In this document: piece by piece, positions 7,396 through 11,042 of the stretch
Layout of the letters: each line of letters begins with the position of its first letter
How positions within the stretch are numbered: position 1 is the first letter of the stretch
Source: Goniomonas avonlea
Taxonomy: Eukaryota; Cryptophyceae; Goniomonadida; Goniomonadaceae
NCBI GenBank assembly: GCA_003573635.1
Contig: QUTJ01031351.1
Coordinates: forward strand, 1 to 11,042
DNA length: 11,042 bases
Direction: 5' to 3'
Notes under the pieces: generated by a model
The model's database searches: none
The model's input: only the letters and a program-made list of their open reading frames with translations
Told to the model about the DNA's origin: nothing
Position numbers and translations under genes: made by a program

Positions 7396-9362
7396 ATGCT
7401 GCAGCAAAACTGGCAACAAGTTGAACAACATCATTACGGGATGAACCAAGGTGGCCAATTCGCAGCTCCTCCTCAGACGATGCCTCTTCCGCCTCCCCAG
7501 CAAATCGGTCAAACCAACTCGATTCAGCAATTTGGACAACCACAATTTGGACAACCGCAATTGGGACAACCGCAATTCGGGCAGCCGAATCAGGGGCAGC
7601 AAAATGGCCAGCAACAATTCGGACTGCCGGATCAAGGGCAGCAATATGGCCAACAACAGTCACCCGGACCGCCTCAAGGACAATTCGAGCCTTTGCAGTT
7701 TGGGCAGCCCTCGCTTGTGGGCGTGGCCGGCTTAGAGCTTGCACCCATGGAAAGGCCGAGCGTGGATATCCCGCCAGCTGGAAATCATCAAATGCCTCAG
7801 GTCTGCGGGTACGTTGGTTTGAACGTGTGACTGAAATCGTTGCACAGTCCCTGCTCCCATCAGACGGCCCTGGTCGAGAAAGAAAAGTCTCGTTGGCCGA
7901 GGTGAACGCAGCGAACCGGGTTGAGCTCGAGTGGAAAAACATCGAGTTCTCGACAAGCAATCGCAAAGGGGAGCAGAAAATCCTCTCGAACGTTTCTGGC
8001 AAGGTCAAGCCCGGGCAGCTCTGCGCAATCATGGGGCCCTCTGGAGCCGGAAAATCCAGTTTGTTGAACATTCTGGCAGGGCGCATCGTTGATGGCGGCG
8101 GCAAGACTGTCACTGGCGATGTCAGTGTCAACGGGGCCCCGATTGATCCCGTGAAATTTCGCAAGAGGATTGCTTGTAAGTCACAATTTGTAGGCCTGGC
8201 GGGTATTTGATGGATACTTGGTGCATATTTGGTGGATATTTGATATTGTGGCGGGCTATCGCAAGAATTGGCGGATATTGGAACTGCATGCACCTCATAT
8301 TGACCCTTGGCACAGACGTGATGCAAGAAGACGCACTGTTTGCCACAGAAACTCCGCGCGAGGCCTTGCGCTTCTCTGCGGCGCTGAGGCTGTCCAAGAC
8401 TGTGTCCCCTGCAGACCGCGACGAACTGGTTGAGAAGACAATCGAGAGGTGCGGACTGTCTTCCAAAGCAGCTCGTACATGGCAGGGCGCCAGTGAGAGG
8501 AGAGACGGAGACAGAGACAGAGACTGGGGCGAGAAGTGCCGCTGCCTCTCCCCTCCCTCTGCGTCCCGCACTCTCTCTCTCCCTCTGCGTCCCGCTCTCT
8601 CTCCCTCCCTTTCTTCTCCCTCTCCCTGTCCATTTCCCCTTCCTCCCTCTACATGCTTTTTCGTGTGAACATACACGCGCAGGGCGGGAGAGCCAGACAG
8701 ATAGGCAGGGAGGGAGGGAGGCAGGCAGGCAGACAGATTACCCAAGGCTCCGCTCTGACCCCTTCCGGACTGCAGACTGCTGCTCACCAAGTGCGCCAAC
8801 ACCTTCATCGGAAACATCATGATCCCTGGAGTCTCGGGTGGCGAGAAAAAACGCACGGCCATCGGCGTGGAGCTGATTTCCAACCCTGGTGAGTGTTGGG
8901 GCTCCCTCCCACAGCCACACAAGCGTGCCGGCACCACCACCGCCGCCGCCGCCACCACCACCACCACCCACCGCCCACCACCACGCGCGCTTTGTTAGAG
9001 ACGGTTGAGGGGAAACGGTTCAAGGGGAGCGGACCTCTGACACACTCGCGTAGACGTTCTCTTCTTGGACGAGCCGACCTCTGGTCTTGATTCCTTCTCG
9101 GCCTTCAGCGTGGTGAAAATTTTGCAAAAGCTCGCACTGTCGGGACGAACGATCATCTGCACCATCCACCAGCCGTCGTCAGAGGTCTACGATCTCTTCG
9201 ATCAGGTGCGTGCTCGCGGTGCTCGTGATCGTGCTCGTGATCGTGATCGTGATCTTAATCTATAGACGCACAAGACATACACGACAGAGAGAGAGAGGAT
9301 TCAAACCATCCAGGAGCCGCTGAGCAGCCACAGACCCCTAGGAAACCTAGGGACGCCTGAAG

Positions 9363-9406
<44 letters not shown>

Positions 9407-10767
9407 CAAACCATCCAGGAGCCGCTGAGCTCCACAGACGCCCAATCTTTTTGCGTGCAGGTCCTCCTCTTGTCCAACGGCAAGCTGATCTATCACGATG
9501 ACGCCGCCGCTGTCACCAAGTACTTTGCCGACCTTGGTCACGTCTGCCCTCCGCACTACAACCCTGCGGATTTCGTCATGTTCTTGATGCAGCAGCAGAC
9601 CAACGAGGGCACGGAGGCTTTGCACCAGGCCTGGCAGAAACAGGTGTGTGTGTGGGGGGGGTATTCCAGGTTCAGGGGGGCTACAGCTAAGTTGGCGACA
9701 CGGTTTCAAAAGATCTTATCGTCATTGATCATCACGGATCATGAGCGTGATCTTTATTGATGCAAATCTGTGTCGCCTACTCGAGTCGCCGACTTGTCGC
9801 CCCTTTGGTGCCTACCTCCTGTCCAATGCAGCATCTGCTTTCTCTAACCAGCAGCGGCTGCTTGATTGCCACTTCTTGTCTACCGCCCACCTCCAAGGCA
9901 GTCACCAATCCTGGCGAATTTTGAGCGAAATTTTGGCGGACTTTTTGTGCTGACAGTCATCTTCTTGATTGCTAAGACCCTCTATCTGCTTCGTCTGTGT
10001 AATTACTTTCCCATGGAGAATTTGTGTAAAGAACCAGGACGTATCTGTCAAGATCAAGCAGAGCGATGGTGGGCGTTGACACTGCGTCAACTGGGCGTTG
10101 ACACTGCGTCAACTGGGCGTTGACACTGCGTCAACTGGGCGTTGACACTGCGTCAACAGCTGCCACCGACTCCAGCGTCAGGGACGGTTGCGCATCACAT
10201 GACCCGCGACCCCCACGCGCGGCTGGAACCCACGTCGGGCCTGTTCACGCAGTTCAAGTGCGTCACTCGTCCCTGCCTCAGTCAATGCGCCTCTGTCCCT
10301 GTCTCTGCCTCCGTCCTTGTGCCTCCGTCATTGTGCCTCTGTCTCTGCCCCTGTCCATGTGCCTCTGTCTCTGCCTCCGTCATTGTGCCTCTGTCTCTGC
10401 CTCCGTCATTGTGCCTCTGTCTCTGCCTCCGTCATTGTGCCTCTGTCTCTGCCTCCGTCCATGTGCCTCTGTCTCTGTCGCTGCCTTCATCTGTGCCCCT
10501 GTCTCTGCGCTCGTCTCTGCCTCCGTTTGCTCTCTCTGTCTCCCCTCGTCTCTCTGCCGCTGCCTCTGCCCCCCGTCTCTGCCTCTGTCCATGCGCCTCT
10601 GTCTCTGCCGCTGCCTCTGCACCCCGATCTGCCGCTGCCTCTCCCCCCCGTCTCTGCCTCTGTCCATGCGCCTCTGTCTCTGCGCGCCTGCCCTCACGAA
10701 CAGTGTCCTGAACTGCAGCGCACAGGTTTCTCGCGCACAGGGAACTTCGGGGGGTCATTCGTGACAA
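7396..10767 (+). CDS. ABCG-family half transporter, N-terminal part (3' end outside window)
   Basis: Exons: 7396-7800, 7848-8175, 8316-8448, 8776-8888, 9054-9205, 9461-9643, 10160-10257, 10741-10767, all in frame for 479 codons; the gene runs off the right end. Residues 1-135 are a Gln/Gly/Pro-rich extension. The nucleotide-binding domain then begins ([14 protein letters not shown]): Walker A GPSGAGKS at 198-205, Q-loop YVMQED (Gln248), signature GVSGGEKKR (307-315), Walker [11 protein letters not shown] (328-337, Asp332/Glu333), and H-loop TIHQPSSE (His365). The ABCG-typical [18 protein letters not shown] follows. The linker ends in [13 protein letters not shown], the QFxxLxxRxxRD element just before the first membrane helix. 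All ATPase motifs are intact. The family consists of half transporters that dimerise in membranes and export lipids or small hydrophobic compounds; the substrate cannot be told. Introns 2-7 hold simple repeats. Confidence 0.94.
7531..7590 (+). repeat. In-frame FGQPQ coding repeat in ABCG exon 1
   Basis: Four tandem 15-bp units encode [15 protein letters not shown] and FGQPN (residues 46-65), within a 135-residue extension rich in Gln, Gly and Pro. Related GQQ(N/F/Y)G-type units follow to about residue 105. Confidence 0.9.
8449..8775 (+). other. ABCG intron 3 with opposing pyrimidine and purine tracts
   Basis: A 327-nt intron, donor GAGAG|GTGCGG and acceptor CTGCAG|ACT. About 8494-8526 is GA-rich, 8545-8650 is CT-rich, and 8695-8735 is a GGGA/GGCA-rich purine tract. 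Removing the intron joins [20 protein letters not shown] in the ABCG pattern. Confidence 0.88.
8545..8650. repeat. CT-rich low-complexity tract
   Basis: Pyrimidine tract on the coding strand inside ABCG intron 3. It includes two close copies of CTCCCTCTGCGTCCCGC at about 8565-8592. Confidence 0.85.
8932..8985. repeat. CCA/CCG trinucleotide tract
   Basis: Runs of CAC/CGC triplets inside ABCG intron 4 (8889-9053). It is not coding in the transporter, since [13 protein letters not shown] joins across it. Confidence 0.9.
9206..9460 (+). other. ABCG intron 5 with CGTGAT repeats, GA tract and internal duplication
   Basis: A 255-nt intron, donor ATCAG|GTGCGT and acceptor CGTGCAG|GTC. It starts with a (CGTGAT/CGTGCT)n array (about 9219-9254). 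It also holds a 25-bp perfect direct repeat (9301-9325 and 9406-9430), a 7-bp hairpin CCCTAGG-AAA-CCTAGGG (9336-9352) and a GC/GA dinucleotide run (9364-9400). Confidence 0.88.
9301..9430. repeat. 25-bp direct repeat flanking a GA tract in ABCG intron 5
   Basis: Perfect copies at 9301-9325 and 9406-9430 (begin TCAAACCATCCAGG, end GCTGAGC), each preceded by a GA run and followed by CCACAGAC. This looks like a duplicated repeat-plus-flank segment. Confidence 0.9.
10071..10158 (+). repeat. Tandem array of 22-bp hairpin units at the end of ABCG intron 6
   Basis: Four 22-bp units start at 10071, 10093, 10115 and 10137; the first three are identical. Each contains the perfect inverted repeat GTTGAC-ACTGC-GTCAAC. 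The last unit ends GTCAACA instead of GTCAACT, and with the following G makes the CAACAG splice acceptor of exon 7 (starts 10160). Confidence 0.92.
10321..10476 (+). repeat. 26-bp pyrimidine-rich minisatellite in ABCG intron 7
   Basis: Six 26-bp units start at 10321, 10347, 10373, 10399, 10425 and 10451. They begin GCCTCCGTCATTGTG and end CTCTGTCTCT, with two variant copies carrying CCATG in place of CATTG. Degenerate CTCTGTCTCTGCC copies flank them from about 10280 to 10690, filling most of the 483-nt intron 10258-10740. Confidence 0.92.
10741..10767 (+). other. 27-nt exon 8 of the ABCG gene
   Basis: A phase-2 acceptor GCGCACAG and donor GACAA|GTAAGT bound a 27-nt exon. It continues FTQF-K into ELRGVIRD, the conserved element before the first membrane helix. 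It lies between a 483-nt intron and one running past the window end. Confidence 0.75.
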
Positions 10768-11042
10768 GTAAGTTTTCCTGTATCAGAACCCTGTCCTAAC
10801 TCCTGTTCTTCCCCTGTGTCTTTTTCGCACTGGAGTCGGTATCGTAGCTTCTGGTGTCGTTCTTGAGTCCCTGCCGTCTGGTTGTCCTGCGGCCGTGCCG
10901 TTCGCTGTGTTTTTTCGGTCTCGAGTTCGTTACCGTAACTTCTGGTGTTTTTTTAGTGTGTTTGAGGGTATCGATTTCGGAATCGGAACTGCGTTCCTTC
11001 CAGAGCAGCGCACCCAAACTAAACCCCTAAACAGAACTCTCT
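10768..11042 (+). other. ABCG intron 8 (continues beyond window) with imperfect duplication
   Basis: It starts GTAAGTTTTC. No segment to the window end continues the ABCG membrane domain in frame, so the intron is taken to extend past 11042. Two imperfect ~44-bp copies start at 10814 and 10905; both begin CTGTGT and end CTTCTGGTGT. Confidence 0.6.

Noticed and set aside
7394-8326. 310-codon open frame on the minus strand
   Set aside because: It is antisense to ABCG exons 1 and 2, which carry Walker A; its composition mirrors the Gln-rich repeat.
10071-10158. CRISPR-like repeat array
   Set aside because: Units are directly adjacent with no spacers, and the setting is a eukaryotic intron.
10120-10764. 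Ser/Leu/Cys-rich long open frames
   Set aside because: They arise from the 26-bp and CTCTG repeats; the unit length lets several frames stay open. The real exon here is 10160-10257.
11017-11036. Telomere-like CCCCTAAA near the window end
   Set aside because: There is a single copy with no tandem repetition.

Overview
The window is nuclear DNA from an intron-rich eukaryote, most likely a single-celled alga or other protist. The evidence is that conserved proteins are split into many small exons with standard GT-AG (and two GC-AG) boundaries, one protein has a mitochondrial-type presequence, and a meiotic SPO11 is present. I cannot name the lineage from sequence alone. Many short introns (32-75 nt) mean that no single ORF shows the real genes; I rebuilt them by joining exons until conserved family motifs ran through in frame.

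Layout, left to right. (1) Positions 1-1038, minus strand: the 5' part of a membrane-anchored APH/choline-kinase-fold protein, leaving the window on the left. (2) 1039-1165: a 127-bp divergent promoter. (3) 1166-4671, plus strand: a complete 16-exon organellar peptide chain release factor 1 (about 389 aa) with presequence, PxT codon-reading motif and GGQ catalytic motif. (4) 4695-5219, minus strand: a candidate small unknown gene. (5) 5241-7104, minus strand: a complete 14-exon SPO11 (about 399 aa) with catalytic Tyr and Toprim Glu/Asp residues. (6) 7105-7395: a second divergent intergenic region with a strong E2F-like site. (7) From 7396 to beyond the right end, plus strand: an ABCG-type half transporter with a Gln-rich N-terminus and a complete nucleotide-binding domain; its membrane domain lies outside the window.

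The genes have no obvious shared pathway. The link between them is architectural: two head-to-head pairs, very tight spacing, and two intron classes. Short introns are plain. Introns above about 140 nt mostly carry simple repeats or minisatellites, often pyrimidine-rich on the coding strand. The more unusual points are two GC-AG introns forced by the protein frame, a GGQS active-site context in the release factor, a hairpin tandem array whose last unit forms a splice acceptor, very small exons, and the unknown gene wedged between SPO11 and the release factor.
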